Positions 19,718-30,928 of a DNA stretch of 64,000 bases are shown in pieces. The DNA is from Rhynchopus euleeides (Eukaryota; Euglenozoa; Diplonemea; Diplonemida; Diplonemidae): the NCBI GenBank assembly GCA_963210315.1, contig OY723276.1, positions 1,798,001 to 1,862,000 of the forward strand. The letters are read 5' to 3'. Every line of letters starts with the position of its first letter. Within the stretch, counting starts at the first letter, position 1. Below the pieces are notes generated by a model, which saw only the letters and a program-made list of their open reading frames with translations, was not told where the DNA came from and made no database searches. The position numbers were made by a program, and so were the translations under genes.

Positions 19718-21313
19718 ATGGCGCCACAGGAGGCTTATCAGGAAGTGGGTCAGACCGAAGACGACCCGGACACCGACGAGTCGTACGGGCCAGGCATTGA
19801 AAACGGGTATGAAAGCGACCTCGCGGTGTGCGCGGGAGACAAGCTGCTGCGGCCGGCAAAGGAGGGGCGTGATGCGGGGACACACGGTGAAGCCATCGCA
19901 CCGATCTGCAAGACACGGCTCGACCTCGACAGGCTGGTGGAGATGGACACGGCAGGGGAGTTGGACGGCGTGATAGATCTGATCCGGGAGCCGAGGGTAT
20001 TTGAGAACGCGCTGCTGCCAGGCGCAAGGGAGGCGTTCAGACGCCACCGCAAGGTATCCCGACACATGCTGCAACACCTCGACGACCTGGAGGGCTTCGG
20101 AGTGCTGAAGGAGGCGGATGCTGCCGCCTACCTCACCCTCCCGGCTTTCACCGTGTCCAAAAAGTCGGGAGGATTACGCTTCATCGTCGACGCCAGGCCG
20201 CTCAACAAGCACATGGTTCGACCCCCGGACATGCGCCTGGACGACATCATCGAGGTGACGCGACGCATTGCTCTCGCAGAGTGGGTCGTGATGGCGGACG
20301 CGCGGAGCTGGTTCTACCAGTTCCCAGTGCAGAAGGAAATCCAGCGCTTTTTTGGAGTCTGGGTCGGGGGAGAACGCGACGAGTTCATCAAGACATTCCT
20401 CACCGTCATGTGCATGGGCTGGTCGCACTCTCCATCCATCGCGAACAGGAGCGCAAGGGTGCTGCTCCCGCCCAGCCAGGGGATCTGCTGGATCGACAAC
20501 TTCGTGGTGCTGGGGCGAACCCGAGAGGAGGTGGCGAACCAATACGCTGCTTTCCTCGGGCGGTGCAGGGAAGTCCGAGCGGCGCTGAACTTCGACGACC
20601 CACAGCACGGAAGACCGACACAGCACTTCTCCGTGTTCGGCATCGAGTTCGACTTACAACGGCACACTTTCAGGATGGACCCGGCCTGGATCCGAAAGAT
20701 CACCGAGCGCAGCGAGCTGGGGGCACTGCTCGAGGGGAGCTCGACGCCGCGCGGGGTGTTTCGGGTGTTCGGTGCGCTCGTGTGGCAGTCCTACGTCATG
20801 CGCGCCCCAATGTGCTACATGCCGGCAGCCCTTTCATTCATCCGACGAGTGGCGAAGCGGGCACACGCGGAAGGGGGTACGTGGGATGCAGTATGCACAG
20901 TACCCACCTCGGTGCAGCGTGAGACTGTGGACCGTATGCGCTTCATCGCAGTGAACGACTGGCGGGCCGCGACTGACCCCCCCTCCGTGGTATCGCTATG
21001 GACAGATGCATCATCGCGCGAGTGGGCCGCCATTCTAGTCAGGCCAGAGGGGGAGACAGTCGCACAGGGAACGTTCCGCGGAGCGGACGAGGGGGCGCAC
21101 ATTTTCCTAAAGGAGGCACACGCCGTCTGGCAAGGCCTGCGACTGGCTCAGAGGTATACAGACATGACCGTGACATGCTACATCGACAACCTCCCCCTTG
21201 TGTTCTCGATGCGCAGGGGCCACTGCTCCAACTTCCGCGGCAACCTGGTGTTGCAGGAGATCTTCACCATCGCCCGGAAGAATAGGGGGCCACCCCGCAC
21301 TACCTGCATTTAG
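19718..21313 (+). CDS. Reverse transcriptase and RNase H of retroelement
   Basis: ATG at 19718, 84 bp after the recombinase stop and in another frame (the frame is open far upstream, so frameshift expression is possible). RT features: SGGLRFIVDARPLNK, catalytic Asp194 in MADARSWFYQF, GWSHSPSIAN, and WIDN at 258-261 where most families have YxDD. The second Asp is thus Asn261. RNase H features: Asp430 (WTDASS), Glu466 (KEAHAVW), Asp490 (CYIDN). The ORF ends in RGPPRTTCI just after a G5 run. Another frame continues HPALPAFRVTAGGEG, which looks like the usual RNase H end, so a frameshift near 21285 is likely. The copy is probably inactive. Confidence 0.85.
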   Translation: MAPQEAYQEVGQTEDDPDTDESYGPGIENGYESDLAVCAGDKLLRPAKEGRDAGTHGEAIAPICKTRLDLDRLVEMDTAGELDGVIDLIREPRVFENALLPGAREAFRRHRKVSRHMLQHLDDLEGFGVLKEADAAAYLTLPAFTVSKKSGGLRFIVDARPLNKHMVRPPDMRLDDIIEVTRRIALAEWVVMADARSWFYQFPVQKEIQRFFGVWVGGERDEFIKTFLTVMCMGWSHSPSIANRSARVLLPPSQGICWIDNFVVLGRTREEVANQYAAFLGRCREVRAALNFDDPQHGRPTQHFSVFGIEFDLQRHTFRMDPAWIRKITERSELGALLEGSSTPRGVFRVFGALVWQSYVMRAPMCYMPAALSFIRRVAKRAHAEGGTWDAVCTVPTSVQRETVDRMRFIAVNDWRAATDPPSVVSLWTDASSREWAAILVRPEGETVAQGTFRGADEGAHIFLKEAHAVWQGLRLAQRYTDMTVTCYIDNLPLVFSMRRGHCSNFRGNLVLQEIFTIARKNRGPPRTTCI

Positions 21314-21340
21314 AGTGACAGCGGGAGGGGAGGGGGGGGG

Positions 21341-23598
21341 TCAAATCTCTCTCTCTCTCTCCATCACTCTCACTCTCACTGGACCTTACTCTCTCGACTT
21401 TACTATTCCTCCCCAACCCCAGCCCAGCCCAGCCCCCCTCGAATGACTTTTTTTTGGCCCCCCCCCCCCCGTCGCACACTTCGCTTCGAACGGGAATCAA
21501 CACAAGAGTTCTGCTCGTGGGGGGGGGTTCAGGGAGGGGGGGGGGGTACTTTGTGCGTTTTCTTTGAAAAATCTGTTAGTGCTGATGGTATATCCGGGAC
21601 AGCTCAGACGTTATCACGCCTGGGGCTGCAACGGCGCGGGAGGCGCGGGGCGCGGGGGGGAGGGGTGGGGTGGGAGTCGGGATGCTTCCCCAGCCGCAGT
21701 GGTTTCTGTTGCTGGCGGAGCGGTGATTTTTCCTGTGGGTGTGGGTGTGTGCAAAAAAATTGACTTGGTTGTCGCAGCAGTGTTCCCACTGGCCGATGCG
21801 AAAGCCGTCATTTTTTTCGTGTCCGCACAAACAAACCCCGGACTCCTTTGTATACGCCACGTGTTGCGTGTAACCGCCCCCCCTTCTCCTGCACACCTTT
21901 ACTACCCCCGACCGCAGTGGGTGGCTTCCCAGGACCAGAGAGCTGACGAATACACCCGGGGTAAGCAAGCGGCAGACCCGGCTTTCCTGGAGACACGCCC
22001 GATACCCGGCGCGTAACTTCCGCGGCCGTCCCGAGAGACCAGGGACGGCCACGTCCCTCCGGATGAGGGTCCTGAGTGGAAGCGTCAACGCATCACAAAC
22101 AAAATACGAGTAAAGAGCGGCTGTACTGGAGTGACATTTTTTCTTTTTACCCCTGACCTGATTTTTTGTGAGGGCCTGCAGAAAATCAGGTCAGCTGACC
22201 CGAAAAAACCCCCAAGCTCCACCCCTGGCCTCCCCCACCCCCCATTGGGTGCCCTCTCGTGTGGGGTTGTTTACACGCTTGCCGTTGTGAGAGCCTCGCT
22301 GTATATCACTCACTCACTCACTCCCGTGCCCCGCAAATCTGCACACTCTGAAGATGTGTTCCGTGGAAGGGCCAGCGCAGTCGCCAAGACCGGCTCCAAG
22401 GAAGAGGGGAGGGGGGGTGAGTGATGGCGAACATCTGTCGCGAGCTCCGAGGGGTGAAACTTCAAAAGTGTCTCTGCGCTTTGGTCGGCACTTTTTGCTA
22501 TGGTTTATCTTTACTATGTTTTCTTTTTGCGTTGACGCTTCCACACTCTACCCTCGTCCGAGGGGCGCTGTCGTGGAAGACAGCGGTCTGGTCGCTTGTG
22601 GTTTGTCGAGAGGTGTGGCCTCGTGGGATCGGCACCGGGTGGGTGACCCCTCTGTAGCCCTCCGCGCGCTGCTCTGCCGTTGGACCCCGACCGCATCGAG
22701 CGTGATGTTCTTCGGTGTTGCCGTGTTCACGATGTGGTAGCTGGACATCTCCCCGAAAGTTGATGCAGTGTCCCTTCTACGATGCAGTGCCCCAGCGGCG
22801 GGTTGTCGATGTCGCAGCTCACTGCGCACCCGCTCGGTGACGAGTCTGAGTCACTGGAGCGTAAGTCTCCTTGAGAAGAGATAGGCGGAGAACGCTCCTT
22901 TCGTCCCCTCTCCGACGTCCCCTCGACTGCGATCGCCCACGCTGCTCGACGCGTCACTCCAGACCGAGGCGCATCGTGGCACACAATGCCCGCCCACTGC
23001 GTTGACGCTTCCACACTCACACTCCTGCTGATGATGGTGTCGTGAGTGTAGAGCACAAGGGCACGAGCAAAGCGCGAGAAACTTTCCACCCACATTGAAG
23101 TGTGCGGGAAAAAAAATGAACTGCGAAGCCACGAAATATCGGTGCTGTCCGCGCGGGTAGGGTGCAGCTACCTTATAAAACACCCAGCTCGGAACATTTT
23201 TTGGTTTTTGAGAGTTGTGGTTTCCTTTATATCCCTTTTTGGTCCTTTTAGCCTTTTGCCCTTTGCCCCTTTTGTTCTTCATTACGCACACTGCCTCGAG
23301 GCAGGGAGGGGCCCCCCTCCGCTCTGCCGACCTGACTGTGACCCGCAGTGCGGGCTCGGCTCTGAAATGCGAAAGTGTAGGGGGGTGGGGGGGAATGGGG
23401 GTTTCCCAAAAGATGTTCGCAAACCCCGTCTCTTCGGCTTGGAATTTTCTCTCCCTCTCTCTCTTCCTCTCTCGCTCCCTCTCTTTTCGGACCGTGCCGG
23501 GAAAGACACGGGTATTGTATTGATTCTGCTGAGTGCTCCCTCCCACTTGTGCTTGATTCTTGTCAAAGTATGCGAGACCCATATTACGGCTTTCTGGG
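21341..23598. other. Simple-sequence-rich non-coding region
   Basis: No gene recognised in about 2.2 kb. Contains CT and CACT microsatellites (21345-21382, 22306-22322), several G or C runs, and four more copies of the motif GCGTCAACGC or its complement (22082, 22529 and 22999; 22529 and 22999 in the reverse orientation). The fourth counterpart is the left-side copy at 16677. Around 23430-23490 is a CT-rich stretch. ORFs here have shadow-like composition. Confidence 0.45.
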
Positions 23599-23945
23599 GG
23601 GTGTCGATTTTTTCGGTTTTTTTCCGTTTTTTCCTTTTTTTTCGTTTTTTCCGCCTGTGGGCGCTGGCTGCGACTTGGTCAAAATTCGACGAAAAAAATC
23701 CGAAAAAAAACGGAAAACGAAAAAACGGAAAATCCCAAAATCGACACCCTGATTTTCCGTTTTTTTCCGTTTTTTTCCCAGTACCAGAAACAGGCAGGGT
23801 CGTCGTAAGACCGGCGTGCCAAGGGGGAGGTGCTCGCATTTTTTTTTTGGGGGGGTACAGAATGGGTCGTTTTTGGACATTTGAGCCCACTGCGAGCAGT
23901 GCCGGGTCCCGGAAACGCTGTTTCAAACGCTCAAAAGGGGATGTC
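23599..23945 (+). repeat. Structured T-A-T dispersed repeat, copy 1
   Basis: Starts with GGGTGTCGATTTT (23599-23611), which is inverted exactly at 23737-23749. Between them a T-rich arm (ttttttccgtttttt) is followed by an A-rich arm (ccgaaaaaaaacgg) able to pair with it. After the inverted end comes a second T-rich arm. A 160-bp tail (gtcgtaagaccgg..., ggtgctcgcattttttttt, tttttggacat) is homologous to 42128-42275. It ends about 40 bp before the 41-bp satellite. Confidence 0.7.
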
Positions 23946-23982
23946 GTGGGCACCAGAACCCAGTAAATTTATCACAAATGGT

Positions 23983-26900
23983 CCCACCCACAAACGGGTT
24001 ACCCCCTGCCTCTAGGGGTTCCCCCCACCCACAAATGGGTTACCCCCTGCCTCTAGGGGTTCCCCCCACCCACTAATGGGTTACCCCCTGCCTCTAGGGG
24101 TTCCCCCCACCCACAAATGGGTTACCCCCTACCTCTAGGGGTTCCCCCCACCCACAAATGGGTTACCCCCTGCCTCTAGGGGTTCCCCCCACCCACTAAT
24201 GGGTTACCCCCTGCCTCTAGGGGTTCCCCCCAGCCACAACTGGGTTACCCCCTGCCTCTAGGGGTTCCCCCCACCCACAAATAGGTTACCCCCTGCCTCT
24301 AGGGGTTCCCCCCAGCCGCAAATGGGTTACCCCCTGCCTCTAGGGGTGCCCCCCACCCACAAATGGGTTACCCCCTACCTCTAGGGGTTCCCCCCACCCA
24401 CAAATGGGTTACCCCCTGCCTCTAGGGGTTCCCCCCACCCACAAATGGGTTACCCCCTGCCTCTAGGGGTTCCCCCCAGCCACAAATGGGTTACCCCCTG
24501 CCTCTAGGGGTTCCCCCCACCCACTAATGGGTTACCCCCTACCTCTAGGGGTTCCCCCCACCCACAAATGGGTTACCCCCTGCCTCTAGGGGTTCGCCCC
24601 ACCCACAAATGGGTTACCCCCTACCTCTAGGGGTTCCCCCCACCCACAAATGGGTTACCCCCTGCCTCTAGGGGTTCCCCCCACCCACTAATGGGTTACC
24701 CCCTGCCTCTAGGGGTTCCCCCCACCCACAAATGGGTTACCCCCTACCTCTAGGGGTTCCCCCCACCCACAAATGGGTTACCCCCTGCCTCTAGGGGTTC
24801 CCCCCACCCACTAATGGGTTACCCCCTACCTCTAGGGGTTCCCCCCACCCACAAATGGGTTACCCCCTGCCTCTAGGGGTTCCCCCCACCCACAAATGGG
24901 TTACCCCCTGCCTCTAGGGGTTCCCCCCACCCACTAATGGGTTACCCCCTACCTCTAGGGGTTCCCCCCACCCACAAATGGGTTACCCCCTGCCTCTAGG
25001 GGTTCGCCCCACCCACAAATGGGTTACCCCCTACCTCTAGGGGTTCCCCCCACCCACAAATGGGTTACCCCCTGCCTCTAGGGGTTCCCCCCACCCACTA
25101 ATGGGTTACCCCCTGCCTCTAGGGGTTCCCCCCACCCACAAATGGGTTACCCCCTACCTCTAGGGGTTCCCCCCACCCACAAATGGGTTAGCCCCTGCCT
25201 CTAGGGGTTCCCCCCACCCACAAATGGGTTACCCCCTGCCTCTAGGGGTTCCCCCCACCCACTAATGGGTTACCCCCTACCTCTAGGGGTTCCCCCCACC
25301 CACAAATGGGTTACCCCCTGCCTCTAGGGGTTCCCCCCACCCACTAATGGGTTACCCCCTACCTCTAGGGGTTCCCCCCAGCCACAAATGGGTTACCTCC
25401 TGCCTCTAGGGGTTCCCCCCACCCACAAATGGGTTACCCCCTGCCTCTAGGGGTTCCCCCCAGCCGCAAATGGGTTACCTCCTGCCTCTAGGGGTTCCCC
25501 CCACCCACAAATGGGTTACCCCCTGCCTCTAGGGGTTCCCCCCACCCACTAATGGGTTACCCCCTACCTCTAGGGGTTCCCCCCAGCCACAAATGGGTTA
25601 CCCCCTGCCTCTAGGGGTTCCCCCCACCCACAAATGGGTTACCCCCTGCCTCTAGGGGTTTCCCCCAGCCGCAAATGGGTTACCCCCTGCCTCTAGGGGT
25701 TCCCCCCACCCACAAATGGGTTACCCCCTGCCTCTAGGGGTTCCCCCCAGCCACAAATGGGTTACCCCCTACCTCTAGGGGTTCCCCCCACCCACAAATG
25801 GGTTACCCCCTGCCTCTAGGGGTTCCCCCCACCCACTAATGGGTTACCCCCTGCCTCTAGGGGTTCCCCCCAGCCACAACTGGGTTACCCCCTGCCTCTA
25901 GGGGTTCCCCCCACCCACAAATGGGTTACCCCCTACCTCTAGGGGTTCCCCCCACCCACAAATGGGTTACCCCCTGCCTCTAGGGGTTCCCCCCACCCAC
26001 AAATGGGTTACCCCCTGCCTCTAGGGGTTCCCCCCAGCCACAAATGGGTTACCCCCTGCCTCTAGGGGTTCCCCCCACCCACTAATGGGTTACCCCCTAC
26101 CTCTAGGGGTTCCCCCCACCCACAAATGGGTTACCCCCTGCCTCTAGGGGTTCGCCCCACCCACAAATGGGTTACCCCCTACCTCTAGGGGTTCCCCCCA
26201 CCCACTAATGGGTTACCCCCTGCCTCTAGGGGTTCCCCCCACCCACAAATGGGTTACCCCCTACCTCTAGGGGTTCCCCCCACCCACTAATGGGTTACCC
26301 CCTGCCTCTAGGGGTTCCCCCCACCCACAAATGGGTTACCCCCTACCTCTAGGGGTTCCCCCCACCCACAAATGGGTTACCCCCTGCCTCTAGGGGTTCC
26401 CCCCACCCACTAATGGGTTACCCCCTGCCTCTAGGGGTTCCCCCCACCCACAAATGGGTTACCCCCTACCTCTAGGGGTTCCCCCCACCCACAAATGGGT
26501 TACCCCCTGCCTCTAGGGGTTCCCCCCACCCACTAATGGGTTACCCCCTACCTCTAGGGGTTCCCCCCACCCACAAATGGGTTACCCCCTGCCTCTAGGG
26601 GTTCCCCCCACCCACTAATGGGTTACCCCCTGCCTCTAGGGGTTCCCCCCAGCCACAAATGGGTTACCCCCTGCCTCTAGGGGTTCCCCCCACCCACAAA
26701 TGGGTTACCCCCTGCCTCTAGGGGTTCCCCCCACCCACTAATGGGTTACCCCCTACCTCTAGGGGTTCCCCCCAGCCACAAATGGGTTAGCCCCTGCCTC
26801 TAGGGGTTCCCCCCAGCCACAAATGGGTTACCCCCTGCCTCTAGGGGTTCCCCCCACCCACAAATGGGTTACCCCCTGCCTCTAGGGGTTCCCCCCAGCC

Positions 26901-29900
26901 GCAAATGGGTTACCCCCTGCCTCTAGGGGTTCCCCCCACCCACAAATGGGTTACCCCCTGCCTCTAGGGGTTCCCCCCACCCACTAATGGGTTACCCCCT
27001 ACCTCTAGGGGTTCCCCCCAGCCACAAATGGGTTACCCCCTGCCTCTAGGGGTTCCCCCCACCCACAAATGGGTTACCCCCTACCTCTAGGGGTTCCCCC
27101 CACCCACAAATGGGTTACCCCCTGCCTCTAGGGGTTCCCCCCAGCCACAAATGGGTTACCCCCTGCCTCTAGGGGTTCCCCCCACCCACTAATGGGTTAC
27201 CCCCTACCTCTAGGGGTTCCCCCCAGCCACAAATGGGTTACCCCCTGCCTCTAGCGGTTCCCCCCCACCCACAAATGGGTTACCCCCTGCCTCTAGGGGT
27301 TCCCCCCAGCCACAAATGGGTTACCCCCTACCTCTAGGGGTTCCCCCCACCCACAAATGGGTTACCCCCTGCCTCTAGGGGTTCCCCCCAGCCACAAATG
27401 GGTTACCCCCTGCCTCTAGGGGTTCCCCCCACCCACTAATGGGTTACCCCCTACCTCTAGGGGTTCCCCCCAGCCACAAATGGGTTACCCCCTGCCTCTA
27501 GCGGTTCCCCCCCACCCACAAATGGGTTACCCCCTACCTCTAGGGGTTCCCCCCAGCCACAAATGGGTTACCCCCTGCCTCTAGGGGTTCCCCCCACCCA
27601 CTAATGGGTTACCCCCTGCCTCTAGGGGTTCCCCCCAGCCGCAAATGGGTTACCCCCTGCCTCTAGGGGTGCCCCCCACCCACAAATGGGTTACCCCCTA
27701 CCTCTAGGGGTTCCCCCCACCCACAAATGGGTTACCCCCTGCCTCTAGGGGTTCCCCCCACCCACAAATGGGTTACCCCCTGCCTCTAGGGGTTCCCCCC
27801 AGCCACAAATGGGTTACCCCCTGCCTCTAGGGGTTCCCCCCACCCACTAATGGGTTACCCCCTACCTCTAGGGGTTCCCCCCACCCACAAATGGGTTACC
27901 CCCTGCCTCTAGGGGTTCGCCCCACCCACAAATGGGTTACCCCCTACCTCTAGGGGTTCCCCCCACCCACAAATGGGTTACCCCCTGCCTCTAGGGGTTC
28001 CCCCCACCCACTAATGGGTTACCCCCTGCCTCTAGGGGTTCCCCCCACCCACAAATGGGTTACCCCCTACCTCTAGGGGTTCCCCCCACCCACAAATGGG
28101 TTACCCCCTGCCTCTAGGGGTTCCCCCCACCCACTAATGGGTTACCCCCTGCCTCTAGGGGTTCCCCCCACCCACTAATGGGTTACCCCCTGCCTCTAGG
28201 GGTTCCCCCCACCCACAAATGGGTTACCCCCTACCTCTAGGGGTTCCCCCCACCCACTAATGGGTTACCCCCTGCCTCTAGGGGTTCCCCCCACCCACAA
28301 ATGGGTTACCCCCTACCTCTAGGGGTTCCCCCCACCCACAAATGGGTTACCCCCTGCCTCTAGGGGTTCCCCCCACCCACTAATGGGTTACCCCCTGCCT
28401 CTAGGGGTTCCCCCCAGCCACAACTGGGTTACCCCCTGCCTCTAGGGGTTCCCCCCACCCACAAATGGGTTACCCCCTACCTCTAGGGGTTCCCCCCACC
28501 CACAAATGGGTTACCCCCTGCCTCTAGGGGTTCCCCCCACCCACAAATGGGTTACCCCCTGCCTCTAGGGGTTCCCCCCAGCCACAAATGGGTTACCCCC
28601 TGCCTCTAGGGGTTCCCCCCACCCACTAATGGGTTACCCCCTACCTCTAGGGGTTCCCCCCACCCACAAATGGGTTACCCCCTGCCTCTAGGGGTTCGCC
28701 CCACCCACAAATGGGTTACCCCCTACCTCTAGGGGTTCCCCCCACCCACAAATGGGTTACCCCCTGCCTCTAGGGGTTCCCCCCACCCACTAATGGGTTA
28801 CCCCCTGCCTCTAGGGGTTCCCCCCACCCACAAATGGGTTACCCCCTACCTCTAGGGGTTCCCCCCACCCACAAATGGGTTACCCCCTGCCTCTAGGGGT
28901 TCCCCCCACCCACTAATGGGTTACCCCCTACCTCTAGGGGTTCCCCCCACCCACAAATGGGTTACCCCCTGCCTCTAGGGGTTCCCCCCACCCACTAATG
29001 GGTTACCCCCTGCCTCTAGGGGTTCCCCCCAGCCACAAATGGGTTACCCCCTGCCTCTAGGGGTTCCCCCCACCCACAAATGGGTTACCCCCTGCCTCTA
29101 GGGGTTCCCCCCACCCACTAATGGGTTACCCCCTACCTCTAGGGGTTCCCCCCAGCCACAAATGGGTTAGCCCCTGCCTCTAGGGGTTCCCCCCAGCCAC
29201 AAATGGGTTACCCCCTGCCTCTAGGGGTTCCCCCCACCCACAAATGGGTTACCCCCTGCCTCTAGGGGTTCCCCCCAGCCGCAAATGGGTTACCCCCTGC
29301 CTCTAGGGGTTCCCCCCACCCACAAATGGGTTACCCCCTGCCTCTAGGGGTTCCCCCCACCCACTAATGGGTTACCCCCTACCTCTAGGGGTTCCCCCCA
29401 GCCACAAATGGGTTACCCCCTGCCTCTAGGGGTTCCCCCCACCCACAAATGGGTTACCCCCTACCTCTAGGGGTTCCCCCCACCCACAAATGGGTTACCC
29501 CCTGCCTCTAGGGGTTCCCCCCAGCCACAAATGGGTTACCCCCTGCCTCTAGGGGTTCCCCCCACCCACTAATGGGTTACCCCCTACCTCTAGGGGTTCC
29601 CCCCAGCCACAAATGGGTTACCCCCTGCCTCTAGCGGTTCCCCCCCACCCACAAATGGGTTACCCCCTGCCTCTAGGGGTTCCCCCCAGCCACAAATGGG
29701 TTACCCCCTACCTCTAGGGGTTCCCCCCACCCACAAATGGGTTACCCCCTGCCTCTAGGGGTTCCCCCCAGCCACAAATGGGTTACCCCCTGCCTCTAGG
29801 GGTTCCCCCCACCCACTAATGGGTTACCCCCTACCTCTAGGGGTTCCCCCCAGCCACAAATGGGTTACCCCCTGCCTCTAGCGGTTCCCCCCCACCCACA

Positions 29901-30928
29901 AATGGGTTACCCCCTACCTCTAGGGGTTCCCCCCAGCCACAAATGGGTTACCCCCTGCCTCTAGGGGTTCCCCCCACCCACTAATGGGTTACCCCCTGCC
30001 TCTAGGGGTTCCCCCCAGCCGCAAATGGGTTACCCCCTGCCTCTAGGGGTGCCCCCCACCCACAAATGGGTTACCCCCTACCTCTAGGGGTTCCCCCCAC
30101 CCACAAATGGGTTACCCCCTGCCTCTAGGGGTTCCCCCCACCCACAAATGGGTTACCCCCTGCCTCTAGGGGTTCCCCCCAGCCACAAATGGGTTACCCC
30201 CTGCCTCTAGGGGTTCCCCCCACCCACTAATGGGTTACCCCCTACCTCTAGGGGTTCCCCCCACCCACAAATGGGTTACCCCCTGCCTCTAGGGGTTCGC
30301 CCCACCCACAAATGGGTTACCCCCTACCTCTAGGGGTTCCCCCCACCCACAAATGGGTTACCCCCTGCCTCTAGGGGTTCCCCCCACCCACTAATGGGTT
30401 ACCCCCTGCCTCTAGGGGTTCCCCCCACCCACAAATGGGTTACCCCCTACCTCTAGGGGTTCCCCCCACCCACAAATGGGTTACCCCCTGCCTCTAGGGG
30501 TTCCCCCCACCCACTAATGGGTTACCCCCTGCCTCTAGGGGTTCCCCCCACCCACTAATGGGTTACCCCCTGCCTCTAGGGGTTCCCCCCACCCACAAAT
30601 GGGTTACCCCCTACCTCTAGGGGTTCCCCCCACCCACTAATGGGTTACCCCCTGCCTCTAGGGGTTCCCCCCACCCACTAATGGGTTACCCCCTGCCTCT
30701 AGGGGTTCCCCCCACCCACAAATGGGTTACCCCCTACCTCTAGGGGTTCCCCCCACCCACTAATGGGTTACCCCCTACCTCTAGGGGTTCCCCCCACCCA
30801 CAAATGGGTTACCCCCTGCCTCTAGGGGTTCCCCCCACCCACTAATGGGTTACCCCCTGCCTCTAGGGGTTCCCCCCACCCACTAATGGGTTACCCCCTG
30901 CCTCTAGGGGTTCCCCCCACCCACAAAT
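23983..30928. repeat. 41-bp satellite, about 169 copies
   Basis: Tandem 41-bp monomers with two built-in hairpins: ACCCA-CAAA-TGGGT (or CTAA loop) and CCCCTA-CCTC-TAGGGG. Variants are acaaat/actaat/gccgcaaat, ctacct/ctgcct, and rare monomers with ctagcgg plus one extra c, gggttag or ggggtgccc. Rare variants recur exactly 2,380 bp apart, showing a higher-order duplication. No ORF of note. The array ends inside cccacaaat, directly against the transposase reading frame. Confidence 0.97.

Larger units (their letters stand above)
17610..21340 (+). mobile_element. Tyrosine-recombinase retrotransposon, VIPER/DIRS-like
   Basis: Coding core of a retroelement with, in order, a gag-like ORF, a tyrosine recombinase, then reverse transcriptase and RNase H. 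There is no DDE integrase or aspartic protease. From memory this order matches VIPER elements of trypanosomatids and differs from the usual gag-RT-RH-recombinase order of DIRS and Ngaro. The 3' end is degraded: RNase H runs out of frame near 21285 and stops in G- and CT-rich simple sequence. Ends are undefined; no full terminal repeats were found. Confidence 0.85.

Noticed and set aside
23983..30928. Telomere-like GGGTTA in the 41-bp satellite
   Set aside because: The hexamer occurs once per monomer as part of a longer unit and is never in tandem.
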